The notes beneath the pieces are model-generated. The model saw only the letters and a program-made list of their open reading frames with translations, was not told the DNA's origin and did no database searches. A stretch of 12,286 nucleotides of DNA from Bacillota bacterium (GTDB lineage Bacteria > Bacillota > Clostridia > Lachnospirales > Lachnospiraceae): NCBI GenBank assembly GCA_023443225.1, contig JAEZVF010000049.1, positions 1 to 12,286 on the forward strand, written 5' to 3'. Below, piece after piece: positions 6,038-12,286 of this stretch. How positions within the stretch are numbered: the stretch's first letter is position 1; each line of letters starts with the position of its first letter. A program made the position numbers and the translations under genes.

Positions 6038-7563
6038 ACTGTAACCCCCATCATAAATTCCCCAACTTCATCGGTGGTAAGTGCTTCAGCCGCTGCTATC
6101 TTTTGTATTTGACCATTATAAATAACACCTATGGTATCAGCAACATTCATAATCTCATCTAATTCCAAAGAGATTAACAGAATTGCTTTTCCTTTGTCTC
6201 TCTCTTCCAGAATCATATTATGAATATTCTCAATAGCACCAATATCCAAGCCTCTTGTAGGTTGTACAAAAATCATTAAAGGAGACTGAAGTTCTATCTC
6301 TCTAGCGATAATCGCCTTCTGTTGATTTCCGCCGCTCATGGACCGTACTTGTGTTTTTACTCCCTGTCCGCTACGTATATCATATTTTTCAATCAACTCA
6401 TTACCATAACTCTCAATTTCAGACTTATTTAATACATTGTTCTTACAAAATGGCTCTTTATAATAATTCTTCAGAGAAAGATTTTCTGCAAGAGTAAAAT
6501 CTAGTACTAGTCCATAGGCTTGTCTATCCTCGGGAATATAGGAAATTCCGCTTAGAATTCGGTTTCTTATATTATAATTACTGATATCAATTCCATTCAG
6601 TTTAATCGTACCGCTAAAGATTTTGGTGAGTCCAGCAATCGCATCTGCAATTTCAACTTGTCCATTACCAGATACTCCAGCAATTGCAAATACTTCACCA
6701 CCATGTACTTGGAACGATACCTCTTTTACTACATCAAACTTATCTAAATTTTTCACCGTAAGATTGTCCACCTCTAAGATAACATCCCTAAACTTAGCTG
6801 GTTTCTTCTCCGTTTCAAAAGAAACTTCACGCCCTACCATTAAATTAGCCATTTTCTTTGTGGAGGTTTCCGCCACATCTAATACATCGATCAGTTTGCC
6901 CTTACATAGGATAGCACAACGGTCTGCTACTTTTTTTATTTCTTCTAATTTATGAGTAATCAGAATAATGGTTTTCCCGCCTTTTCGAAGCTCTTCTATG
7001 ATTTCCAGTAAGAATTCAATTTCTTGTGGGGTAAGAACTGCTGTTGGTTCATCAAAGATAAGAATTTCAGCTTCTCTATATAACATCTTTAAGATTTCGA
7101 CCCTTTGCTGTAAGGATACATTAATATTTTCTATTTTCTTTGTTGGATCTACTTCCAGCCCATATTTTTTAGATAGTTCAGAAATTTTTTTATTTGCACC
7201 CTGAATATCCACATAGGATATTATTCCACCAAATTTCTTTATTGGTTCAATACCCAGTATAATATTTTCTGTAATGGTATAATTTTGAACCAGCTTAAAG
7301 TGTTGATGAACCATACCTATATTTAGTTTTGTTGCATGATTTGGGGAATCAATACGAACCTTGTTGCCCCTTATCCAAATCTCTCCTTCATCTGGTTCAT
7401 ACATACCAAAGAGCATGCTCATTAAAGTAGACTTACCAGCACCGTTTTCTCCTAATAGAGCGTATATTTCCCCTTTTTTGATTTGAATGGTAATATCATC
7501 ATTCGCAATAATTCCAGGAAATCTTTTTGTAATATGTTTCATTTCAACAATATACTCAGGCAT
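6034..7563 (-). CDS. Nucleoside ABC transporter ATPase, NupO/YufO-type (two ATPase domains)
   Basis: The 509 residues contain two fused nucleotide-binding domains, as usual for this importer class. Domain 1 has a canonical Walker A, GENGAGKST (38-46), a Q-loop at VHQHF (85-89) and Walker B LIFDEPTAVL (168-177). Its signature motif is INVSLQQR (147-154), so it lacks the Ser and Gly expected from LSVGxQQR. Domain 2 has the degenerate Walker A GVSGNGQVE (296-304), a full MSGGNQQ signature (409-415) and IFVQPTRGLD (431-440) without the catalytic Glu. So one composite site looks active (Walker A of domain 1 with signature of domain 2) and the other degenerate. AAGGAG lies 7 bases before the ATG. 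It follows the lipoprotein gene after a hairpin. Confidence 0.93.
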   Translation of the reverse strand: MPEYIVEMKHITKRFPGIIANDDITIQIKKGEIYALLGENGAGKSTLMSMLFGMYEPDEGEIWIRGNKVRIDSPNHATKLNIGMVHQHFKLVQNYTITENIILGIEPIKKFGGIISYVDIQGANKKISELSKKYGLEVDPTKKIENINVSLQQRVEILKMLYREAEILIFDEPTAVLTPQEIEFLLEIIEELRKGGKTIILITHKLEEIKKVADRCAILCKGKLIDVLDVAETSTKKMANLMVGREVSFETEKKPAKFRDVILEVDNLTVKNLDKFDVVKEVSFQVHGGEVFAIAGVSGNGQVEIADAIAGLTKIFSGTIKLNGIDISNYNIRNRILSGISYIPEDRQAYGLVLDFTLAENLSLKNYYKEPFCKNNVLNKSEIESYGNELIEKYDIRSGQGVKTQVRSMSGGNQQKAIIAREIELQSPLMIFVQPTRGLDIGAIENIHNMILEERDKGKAILLISLELDEIMNVADTIGVIYNGQIQKIAAAEALTTDEVGEFMMGVTV

Positions 7564-7649
7564 TATTATTCTCCTTCGTTATAATTTCTGCTAATTAAGA
7601 AAGCGTTTCGTTATTGAAACATTTTTATAGAATAAGACATAATTACTAT

Positions 7650-7701
7650 AAAAAAAGTTTACCACTTTCTAAGGTTTTTCTCAATAGAAAGTGATAAACT
7701 T
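7650..7701 (-). terminator. Intercistronic terminator/attenuator between lipoprotein and ATPase genes
   Basis: Arms 7686-7701 and 7655-7670 form a 16-bp stem on the minus strand with one G-U wobble and a 15-base loop. The 3' arm runs into T residues (7656-7651). It starts 38 bases after the lipoprotein stop. It should stop part of the transcripts, giving more binding protein than transporter, and protect the upstream message from 3' decay. Confidence 0.85.
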
Positions 7702-7738
7702 CTTTGTTTCTAGGAATTAAATTTACTGTAAATATTAA

Positions 7739-8959
7739 TTATTGTGGTAATCCCGGGAAGGAGTCTGATGAAATCTGATTAAAATTAGCAGCAGGAACAA
7801 TCTTGCCTTCTTTTAATAATGCATAAGCATCATTCATCTTAGTTATAGAATCTGCAGATAATTGGTGACGTCCATCTGCACTCACGAATCCCGTTGAATC
7901 TGTATCAGCCTTTAATACAACATTCTCACCTTTAAATGTACCATCTTTCACTGCGTTTAAAGCTCTATCAACATTAATACTCATAACCTTTAATGCAGAT
8001 GTTAGAATTACATTTTTATCGCCATTTACACCATCATTAAATTGATCAACATCACAACCAATAATTTTAATATCTGTTGCTGCTTCTTTTGCTGCAGTAA
8101 ATACACCATTGCCAGTACCACCAGCAGCTACAAAGATAATGTCACAACCTTCTGCTATTAAAGCGTTACCTAATACTTTTCCTGTAGCTTCATCAGCGAA
8201 GGATCCAGCATAGTTACCACCCACATTAGCTCCAGTCACATCAGTACCAGCATAAGAAGGTAATTCAACATACTGTACATTTTTATTGTATATAGCATTT
8301 ACATAATTTACACCTGATTCAAATCCATATTGATAGTTTACGTTAGATGGGTATGCAATACCATTAACAACAGCCACTTTATTTGTTTTTGTTTCTAAAG
8401 CTGCTGCCATTCCTGCGAAGAAACCACTTTCTTCTTCCGCAAAGGTCATGGCATAAACATTATCAAATACTTCTTGATCACCTTGTTTCTCAGGGTTTGA
8501 ATCAATTAATATGAATTTTTTGTCAGGATTCTCTAAAGCAATTGCTGAAATACTAGCGAATTGGAATCCAGGTGTTACTATTACATCATAATCAGCAACG
8601 ATATCAGCAACAGCCTGTACTGCAGCAGTTGGATCACCAGTAGGTTCTTTAACTGCATTTACAGTTGCACTAGGATTCGCTTCAATGAATTTTAAAATAC
8701 CATTATAATTGTCTTCATTAAAGGATCCATCATCAACTCCTGATGGGCTAGTTACGATTGCAATCTTTAATCCAGCTTCTGTGTTTGTTGTCTCTTCCGG
8801 TGCTTTTGTTTCTTCTGGGGTTGTAGTCTCCTCCGGTGCTACTGTTGTCTCTGCACCTGATCCATCATTTTTTACCTCTGTTTTGGAACAACCGGATAAT
8901 AATCCAGCTAGCAGAGTCGATGTAAGCATTAATGCAAATATTAAATTCTTTTTCTTCAT
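7739..8959 (-). CDS. BMP-family substrate-binding lipoprotein (nucleoside importer)
   Basis: This 406-residue lipoprotein is anchored outside the membrane and delivers substrate to the permeases. A signal peptide (residues 1-23: MKKK followed by a hydrophobic core) ends in the lipobox LSGC, with Cys24 as the lipid site. A low-complexity tether follows (about 38-62), with three near-repeats of APEETT/TPEET type. The BMP domain starts at about residue 64 (LKIAIVTSP) and shows DDGSFN (about 76-81), the FAEEESGFFAGMAAA segment, the AAGGTGNGVF loop and IGCDVDQ. All are typical of PnrA/BmpA/NupN proteins that bind purine nucleosides. The ATG has AGGAGG 7 bases upstream. A hairpin downstream separates it from the ATPase gene. 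Ligand identity (inosine, guanosine, adenosine) is inferred from the family and the phosphorylase gene nearby. Confidence 0.93.
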   Translation of the reverse strand: MKKKNLIFALMLTSTLLAGLLSGCSKTEVKNDGSGAETTVAPEETTTPEETKAPEETTNTEAGLKIAIVTSPSGVDDGSFNEDNYNGILKFIEANPSATVNAVKEPTGDPTAAVQAVADIVADYDVIVTPGFQFASISAIALENPDKKFILIDSNPEKQGDQEVFDNVYAMTFAEEESGFFAGMAAALETKTNKVAVVNGIAYPSNVNYQYGFESGVNYVNAIYNKNVQYVELPSYAGTDVTGANVGGNYAGSFADEATGKVLGNALIAEGCDIIFVAAGGTGNGVFTAAKEAATDIKIIGCDVDQFNDGVNGDKNVILTSALKVMSINVDRALNAVKDGTFKGENVVLKADTDSTGFVSADGRHQLSADSITKMNDAYALLKEGKIVPAANFNQISSDSFPGLPQ

Positions 8960-8979
8960 AATTTTGCCTCCTCTTAAAA

Positions 8980-9024
8980 TATATATTTATAAATGTAACA
9001 TACTGCTTGTTTTATTTCAATATG
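8980..9024 (-). promoter_or_regulatory. Possible internal promoter before the lipoprotein gene
   Basis: In the 90-base gap upstream of the lipoprotein gene the minus strand has TTGAAA and, after 17 bases, TACATT (4 of 6 to -10), followed by a TATAAATATATA run. This could give extra lipoprotein message independent of the upstream genes. The match is moderate and the gap is AT-rich, so chance is possible. Confidence 0.35.
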
Positions 9025-9049
9025 CACATTTATTTCTTCTCATAAACTC

Positions 9050-9976
9050 CTAATTATAATGAAAGCCTGACTTGAATGCATTGGATTGAAAAGCTTTTTC
9101 ATAATCACTTAATTCATATAAATCAATGGATGGAAAATGTATCAGTCCACGTTTTAGTAATTTCAACGCCGGTTCAAATGGACCGCATCTACTTCCCATT
9201 AAGGTAATTTCATTCACTACAAAGTCACTCATATTAATTTCAATATTACCAGCATAAGTACTTTTTATAACTATGAGGCCTTTTTTTCTAACTAATTTCT
9301 GTGCTGTTAATAAACCAGTTGGAGAGCCGGTAGCATCAATGACTACTTCAAATGTCTGGTCTGTCTTAGTAAGCACCTTTGCAAAAGATGCAAAAGTATC
9401 TAATTTTTCTTCATGTCTTCCTACAACAGTTAAATCTGCTCCCGTTAATGCAACTACTTGAGCAATCATGAATGCTAGTCTTCCATCTCCTAATACTGCA
9501 ACATTAGTAGAAGGCTGTATATGTGCCTGTTCGAGAATTTGAAGAGCAGCCGCAAGGGGTTCAGTAAACACTGCAATTTCAGAAGGAATTTCTTCAGGTA
9601 CTATATGAAGCAGTTCTGTTCTAACTGTGATATATTCTGCAAAACAACCATCCTTTTCTGCAATTCCTATCACTGTCCTAGTACTACAATGTGTCGGGCG
9701 ACCGGTCTTACAATAAATACACTCGCCACAGTTATCATTGATTTCTCCAACAACACGTTTACCAATAAGACTATGGCTATCCGATTCCACGACTTCGCCT
9801 ACAAATTCATGTCCAATGATTCCTTTAAAATCTGGACGGTATCCCTTCAAAATTTCTTTATCCGTATTACAAATTGCACTAATTAGAACTTTTACTAAAC
9901 TTTCTTTAGGACCTGGTATAGGTTTCTCATAATCTTCCACATAATGTAACTCTTTATCATAATACAATGCTTTCAT
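9050..9976 (-). CDS. Zinc-dependent MDR-family alcohol/sugar dehydrogenase
   Basis: This 308-residue medium-chain dehydrogenase is on the short side (classical members are about 345). Catalytic zinc ligands are visible as Cys36 in AICNTDKE, His56-Glu57 in GHEF and Glu139 in TEPLAAAL. The structural zinc lobe is complete with Cys83, 86, 89 and 97 (CGECIYC...C). The nucleotide-binding turn is GDGRLA (163-168), a variant of GxGxxG. It most resembles the short MDR_like branch of zinc-dependent dehydrogenases in Clostridia, whose substrates are poorly known. GAGGAG lies 5 bases before the ATG. It sits 51 bases after the phosphorylase gene and 90 before the lipoprotein gene, so it probably acts on a product of nucleoside phosphorolysis or on a modified ribose. 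Substrate and cofactor choice are inference. Confidence 0.88.
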   Translation of the reverse strand: MKALYYDKELHYVEDYEKPIPGPKESLVKVLISAICNTDKEILKGYRPDFKGIIGHEFVGEVVESDSHSLIGKRVVGEINDNCGECIYCKTGRPTHCSTRTVIGIAEKDGCFAEYITVRTELLHIVPEEIPSEIAVFTEPLAAALQILEQAHIQPSTNVAVLGDGRLAFMIAQVVALTGADLTVVGRHEEKLDTFASFAKVLTKTDQTFEVVIDATGSPTGLLTAQKLVRKKGLIVIKSTYAGNIEINMSDFVVNEITLMGSRCGPFEPALKLLKRGLIHFPSIDLYELSDYEKAFQSNAFKSGFHYN

Positions 9977-10027
9977 ACGAACTCCTCACTTTATATAAAA
10001 ACATCAACTAGTTATCTTTTCACAAAC

Positions 10028-10861
10028 CTATAACGTTTTACTGATATTCGTAATCGTTTGTGTGATAAAACTCTTAAACAATGGAGCTACTCTATCAGCA
10101 GTTTCCTGTACTTCCTGATGGGTTAAAGGATTGGCTGTCATACCTGCACCTTGATTCGTTATACAAGATATTCCACAAATCTTCATCCCCATATGATTCG
10201 CGGCCATGGCTTCGCAAGCAGTACTCATGCCGACTGCATCAGCACCTAAACTTCTATACATTTTAATTTCATGTGCTGTTTCAAAATTAGGCCCTGTTAG
10301 TTGAATATAAACGCCTTCTTTTAAAGGTATCTCAAGATCTTTTGCTGTATTTCGAATTATCTCTTGAAGCTCCAAATCGTAGACTTGGGTCATGTCTGGA
10401 AATCTTGGACCCAATTCATCTATATTTTCACCAATTAACGGGGACGGTACAAAACTAGAAATATGATCTGTAATCATCATAAAATCCCCACTACAATAAT
10501 CATAATTAACGCCACCTGCCGCATTTGTTAATAAGAGTACTTTTGCTCCCATTAATTTCATTAACCTGGTCGGCAGAACAACATCCGACATAGAATATCC
10601 TTCGTAATAGTGTACACGACCCTGCATTATAACTACAGGTACATTCTGTATATATCCAAATACAAATCGTCCTTTGTGCCCTTTTACAGTAGAAACCGGG
10701 AATCCTTCAATCTCATTGTAATTTAGTATGCCCTTAATCGTAATGGTATCTGCATAATCGCCTAGCCCAGAACCTAAGATAACGGCTACTTCCGGTTTAA
10801 AATCAATTTTATCCAGATAACTTTTATAGCATCTTTGTAGCTTTTCATAAACTTGGCTCAT
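10028..10861 (-). CDS. punA: Purine nucleoside phosphorylase, trimeric (PNP-I) type
   Basis: The 277-residue length and motifs match the trimeric mammalian/Bacillus PunA class, not the hexameric DeoD class. It splits inosine or guanosine with phosphate into the base and ribose 1-phosphate in the cytoplasm. The phosphate-binding loop is ILGSGLG (28-34). GRVHYYEGY (81-89) supplies His84. TNAAGG is at 112-117. GPNFET (190-195) supplies Glu194, and GMSTACE (211-217) the ribose-contact Met212. ISCITNQGAG supplies Asn236, the residue linked to 6-oxopurine selectivity together with Glu194. FETAHE departs from the common FET(P/V)AE. AAAGGAG lies 6 bases before the ATG. It precedes the dehydrogenase and importer genes, which ties the importer to purine ribosides. 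Confidence 0.94.
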   Translation of the reverse strand: MSQVYEKLQRCYKSYLDKIDFKPEVAVILGSGLGDYADTITIKGILNYNEIEGFPVSTVKGHKGRFVFGYIQNVPVVIMQGRVHYYEGYSMSDVVLPTRLMKLMGAKVLLLTNAAGGVNYDYCSGDFMMITDHISSFVPSPLIGENIDELGPRFPDMTQVYDLELQEIIRNTAKDLEIPLKEGVYIQLTGPNFETAHEIKMYRSLGADAVGMSTACEAMAANHMGMKICGISCITNQGAGMTANPLTHQEVQETADRVAPLFKSFITQTITNISKTL

Positions 10862-10892
10862 CTTTATCTCCTTTGATTATCCACGTGCTGCA

Positions 10893-10927
10893 ATGTTGAA
10901 TATGTTATCTTCACCTGTCAACATATT
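10893..10927 (-). promoter_or_regulatory. Possible promoter with inverted repeat before the phosphorylase gene
   Basis: A perfect TTGACA (10921-10916) is followed after 17 bases by a weak CAACAT (10898-10893), 32 bases before the ATG. AATATGTT (10899-10906) and AACATATT (10920-10927) form an 8-bp inverted repeat across the -35 and spacer, which could be an operator. A second promoter here would make the phosphorylase partly independent of the DUF4380 gene. Confidence 0.45.
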
Positions 10928-11012
10928 TTATGTACAGTCGATAATAACATGTATTTCATGGAAATTCAATGTCATTATCTCCCATATCAAACTAGAAAAC
11001 AGTGAAAAGATA

Positions 11013-11060
11013 AAGCTAGCGAATCAATATGGAAATATGGTTTAATTGATTCACTAGCTT
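11013..11060 (-). terminator. Hairpin between the DUF4380 and phosphorylase genes
   Basis: Arms 11045-11060 and 11013-11028 make a 16-bp stem with one G-U wobble and a 16-base loop, 27 bases after the DUF4380 stop. The tail on the minus strand is TATCTTTTC, not a pure U-tract, so it may be a leaky terminator or an mRNA-stabilising hairpin. Confidence 0.6.
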
Positions 11061-11087
11061 CTTTGATTACAATATGGTAACCAATAC

Positions 11088-12005
11088 TTAATAATCTAAT
11101 CCACAAACCGGTTTTCTAATAAACTCATAATAATATTTATTGTCTTTCAGTGCTGCTTTTACATCTTCTTCCGATTTTGGTATGTAATTTCTCGTAAATA
11201 TATTAAAAACTTCCGTATGCGTAATTTTATCACCAGGTACTAATGTGTAGATAGGAGATCTTGTTTCAATTTCAAACTTTTCTCTTAATCCTCGTACAAC
11301 AACATTCACATTATCCACATATTCTAAATCCCCTTCGATTACAGGGCAAGTAATGATAAACATATTACCGTGATTAAAGTATGCACACCACTGTTCTGCC
11401 GGTAATAATCCAAATGCGAAGTTATCTCTAGAAACCTCATCTTGTTGTACAAACAATATCTCTTTACCTTCTTTATATCTTCTTGTGTCTAACATTTCGC
11501 CTTCAAACAACGACTTTATTTTATTACCTTTTGCCCAAGGAGTTACACAAACTCCACCTGGCTTTAATCTTGTTGCTGCTACAGCAGAGATCTTTACGGA
11601 TTCTGATCCATGATTAATTAGTATTTCTTTTATTTCTAATCCGCCCCTTCTGCACATGCGGATTATAATTTCTTTGCTAATACCCCTTTGCTCATCAATT
11701 GGTAATCGAAATGTTACTCGATCTTCACCAATCTCGTAATCTGTTGGGGCATTTTCCGCAGTTAAAACAAGTTCACCATTCAAATGATAATCAAACCTAC
11801 GTCCTCCATATGCTCTCCAAACGGGTGCTTCGGTTTGGCCAGCCGTAAATTCATCAAGATACAGAACATTATCTCCTCCCACTTCTGCATAACGTATAAT
11901 GCGAGGGCCAACTTCTGTAGTAATTACTGCCTCAAAAACTCCATTTGACATTAAAATACAATTTTTCCATCCTGCATAATCAATCAAATTAAACGTATGT
12001 GCCAT
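11088..12005 (-). CDS. DUF4380-like protein with galactose-mutarotase-type fold
   Basis: This 305-residue soluble protein lacks a signal peptide. The opening WKNCILMSNGVFEAVITTEVGPRII (about residues 13-37, GPRII at 33-37) and the AYGGRRFDY...TAENAP stretch (about 65-86) match the layout of DUF4380 proteins (usually GPRI then GGHR-W-PE and DNAP). That family is related to the aldose 1-epimerase/galactose mutarotase beta-sandwich. Here GGRRFDYH replaces the common GGHRLW, so a true epimerase active site is doubtful. The ATG has GGAGG 6 bases upstream. It is the first gene behind a good promoter and is followed by a hairpin. Its place in a nucleoside cluster suggests it binds or interconverts a sugar derived from the nucleoside. 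This role is inferred; no reaction is known to me for the family. Confidence 0.72.
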   Translation of the reverse strand: MAHTFNLIDYAGWKNCILMSNGVFEAVITTEVGPRIIRYAEVGGDNVLYLDEFTAGQTEAPVWRAYGGRRFDYHLNGELVLTAENAPTDYEIGEDRVTFRLPIDEQRGISKEIIIRMCRRGGLEIKEILINHGSESVKISAVAATRLKPGGVCVTPWAKGNKIKSLFEGEMLDTRRYKEGKEILFVQQDEVSRDNFAFGLLPAEQWCAYFNHGNMFIITCPVIEGDLEYVDNVNVVVRGLREKFEIETRSPIYTLVPGDKITHTEVFNIFTRNYIPKSEEDVKAALKDNKYYYEFIRKPVCGLDY

Positions 12006-12057
12006 TGTAAACCTCCATCTTCTGTAAAATAAAATAATCGATTAGTGACATATTAGT

Positions 12058-12086
12058 ATCTTAACAAAATAGATGGTAAACGTCAA
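12058..12086 (-). promoter_or_regulatory. SigA-type promoter of the nucleoside cluster
   Basis: TTGACG (12086-12081, 5 of 6) is separated by exactly 17 bases from TAAGAT (12063-12058, 4 of 6) on the minus strand. The DUF4380 ATG is 52 bases downstream of the -10 box, leaving a leader of about 45 bases that is too short for a purine riboswitch. Confidence 0.65.
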
Positions 12087-12161
12087 TTGAAACACAGTTT
12101 GTTTTCAAGTTAAAAAAGGGGTTTATATGCCAAACTCACACGCCGCCAGTTAACTTCCAAT

Positions 12162-12286
12162 GTAGAGTAGGTCAGAGGGCATAAGCCCTCTTTCCCCTCA
12201 TCAAACCGTGCATGAGGTTTTCCCTCACACGGCTTTCCGACATTCTTCTTTCTACAGCTTTGTGTTATGCAACAGACATTCTTTTT
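12162..12286 (-). mobile_element. Group II intron, 3' end with domains V and VI
   Basis: On the minus strand a group II intron end is readable. The catalytic domain V hairpin (12235-12203) opens with AAGCCG, contains the AGC triad and closes a GAAA-type loop. Domain VI (about 12199-12162) follows, with a GAGGGC/GCCCTC distal stem and a bulged A in CCTACTC as the likely branch point. The predicted 3' splice site lies after CTAC at 12162, six bases beyond that A. The maturase/reverse transcriptase gene should lie beyond the right edge; at most its last codons (a frame ending at TAA 12267-12265) are in view, and that is not certain. The 3' flank is the non-coding DNA upstream of the cluster promoter. 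Confidence 0.85.
12203..12235 (-). ncRNA. Group II intron domain V (catalytic hairpin)
   Basis: This 33-base hairpin carries the conserved AGC catalytic triad near its 5' side, a lower stem AAGCCGTG/CACGGTTT with the usual mid-stem bulge, and an upper stem GAGG/CCTC closed by GAAAA. It is the most conserved part of a group II ribozyme, and its pattern is unmistakable. Confidence 0.85.

Noticed and set aside
9521..9886. Plus-strand 121-codon frame inside the zinc dehydrogenase gene
   Set aside because: It is antisense to conserved zinc-binding motifs, Cys/Phe/Asn-rich and lacks a ribosome binding site, as expected of a shadow frame.
12006..12057. Purine riboswitch in the leader of the nucleoside cluster
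   Set aside because: The leader from the predicted start is only about 45 bases and shows no aptamer stems, so there is no room for one.
12069..12090. Possible CcpA (cre) site over the -35 box of the cluster promoter
   Set aside because: Only the left half of the consensus is met (GGTAAACG); the right half fails at several key positions.
12120..12286. Minus-strand frame open through intron domains V and VI into the 3' flank
   Set aside because: It crosses a highly structured ribozyme region, has no start or ribosome binding site, and its openness is explained by chance over about 55 codons.
1..12286. CRISPR arrays, tRNA and rRNA genes
   Set aside because: I saw no regularly spaced repeats and no cloverleaf or ribosomal signature on either strand.

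Overview
The window looks like a low-GC Firmicute, most likely a Clostridia/Lachnospiraceae-type genome. It is AT-rich, its ribosome binding sites are strong AGGAGG types, its promoters are SigA and SigD (sigma-28) types, and its families (BMP lipoprotein with NupOPQ, DUF4380, IS3, group II intron) are common there. The species is inferred, not proven. Every gene I can support is on the minus strand, so transcription runs from high to low coordinates.

The right edge (about 12162-12286) holds the 3' end of a group II intron, with domains V and VI. Next comes a SigA-type promoter (12058-12086) that opens a long nucleoside-use cluster. In transcription order it encodes a DUF4380 mutarotase-like protein, a purine nucleoside phosphorylase, a zinc-dependent MDR dehydrogenase, a BMP-family substrate-binding lipoprotein, the NupO-type double ATPase, the two NupP/NupQ-type permeases, and a Gfo/Idh/MocA oxidoreductase. 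A strong intrinsic terminator at 2778-2829 closes it. The likely job is to bind and import a purine nucleoside, split it with phosphate, and process the released sugar with two dehydrogenases and a sugar-binding-fold protein. Internal hairpins after the DUF4380 gene and after the lipoprotein gene should lower expression of the genes behind them. A possible second promoter sits before the phosphorylase.

The middle-left (1239-2760) is a small TetR operon: the regulator (TTG start), a four-helix membrane protein and a GNAT acetyltransferase. The regulator's promoter carries two related palindromes, one lying between the -35 and -10 boxes, so autoregulation is likely. Downstream is an unrecognised 166-residue protein preceded by an exact TAAA-N15-GCCGATAT sigma-28 promoter, which places it in the motility/chemotaxis regulon.

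The left edge holds the first 94 codons of a methyl-accepting chemotaxis protein, cut by an IS3-family insertion sequence. The first 19 codons of its transposase are visible at the very edge. Thus both ends of the window are bounded by mobile elements.
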